Source: Azorinus chamasolen (Eukaryota > Mollusca > Bivalvia > Cardiida > Solecurtidae). From it: a stretch of 64,000 nucleotides of DNA. Below the pieces are notes generated by a model. It ran no database searches. It was not told the origin of the DNA and saw nothing but the letters and a program-made list of their open reading frames with translations. The stretch spans positions 56,420,633-56,484,632 of the forward strand of contig OY755240.1 of assembly GCA_963576725.1 (NCBI GenBank), in the 5' to 3' direction. Below, piece by piece: positions 63,948-64,000 of the stretch. How positions within the stretch are numbered: position 1 is the first letter of the stretch; every line of letters starts with the position of its first letter. Made by a program: the position numbers and the translations under genes.

Positions 63948-64000
63948 TACAGTAGAACCCCTCTAATGCGACCACTTAATGAATAAACATGGGTATCTAT
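63948..64000. mobile_element. E-type MITE, cut by the right window edge
   Basis: TACAGTAGAACCCCTCTAAT then GCGACCACTTAATGAATAAA, matching the left end of the copy at 45430. Confidence 0.8.

Noticed and set aside
1..64000. An autonomous piggyBac, pogo or hAT transposase mobilising the MITEs
   Set aside because: No ORF of adequate length or with transposase-like sequence was found on either strand.

Overview
The window looks like a piece of an animal nuclear genome, most likely a bivalve mollusc. It is AT-rich, has split genes with GT-AG introns, tRNA-derived SINE copies, tandem blocks built on 'GACCTTGACCTTTGACC' and 'AAGGGCAATAACTCC', and GGACGGACGG tracts. The mollusc assignment rests on repeat style and is an inference. 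Eukaryote is certain.

Three protein-coding loci are supported. (1) At 4232-4656, minus strand, an exon encodes the N-terminus of an SLC22-type organic ion transporter; the remaining exons lie beyond the left edge. (2) At 25908-35060, minus strand, there is a complete three-exon quinolinate phosphoribosyltransferase (QPRT, 316 residues) of de novo NAD synthesis. (3) At 35427-61086, plus strand, there is a complete 15-coding-exon BRCA1-associated protein (BRAP, 623 residues), a RING-H2 plus UBP-zinc-finger ubiquitin ligase with a C-terminal coiled coil. Exon phases close throughout both complete genes. QPRT and BRAP are head to head, with 366 bp between start codons, so they probably share a bidirectional promoter.

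Nearly everything else is repeats, including more than 90 percent of the BRAP transcription unit. The main component is short palindromic (foldback) MITEs of 185-260 bp. A-, B- and C-type copies are flanked by TTAA and begin CCC(A/T)TT, like piggyBac-type elements. E-type copies are flanked by TA and begin CAGTA(A/G)AACC, like pogo/Tc1-type elements. D-type copies begin CAGAGCTCCAGATAAG and have candidate 5-6 bp duplications. Types A, B, C and E have different ends but carry long hairpins with the same centre, GCTCC-N4-GGAGC. Nested insertions show the TTAA and TA target duplications directly. Larger non-autonomous DNA elements lie at 11606-11867, 12382-13773, 30415-31646, 33329-34105, 50150-50616, 52451-53409 and 54148-54727. 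Elements carrying tandem repeats lie at 2220-3300, 15983-17899, 20331-21038, 38503-40588 and 47478-47895, and four of these five sit inside foldback MITEs.

Layout: 1-4.2 kb repeats; 4.2-4.7 kb transporter exon; 4.7-25.9 kb repeats with one unique promoter-like stretch near 13.9 kb; 25.9-35.1 kb QPRT; 35.1-35.4 kb shared promoter; 35.4-61.1 kb BRAP; 61.1-64 kb repeats. No transposase, rRNA, CRISPR or functional tRNA gene was seen.
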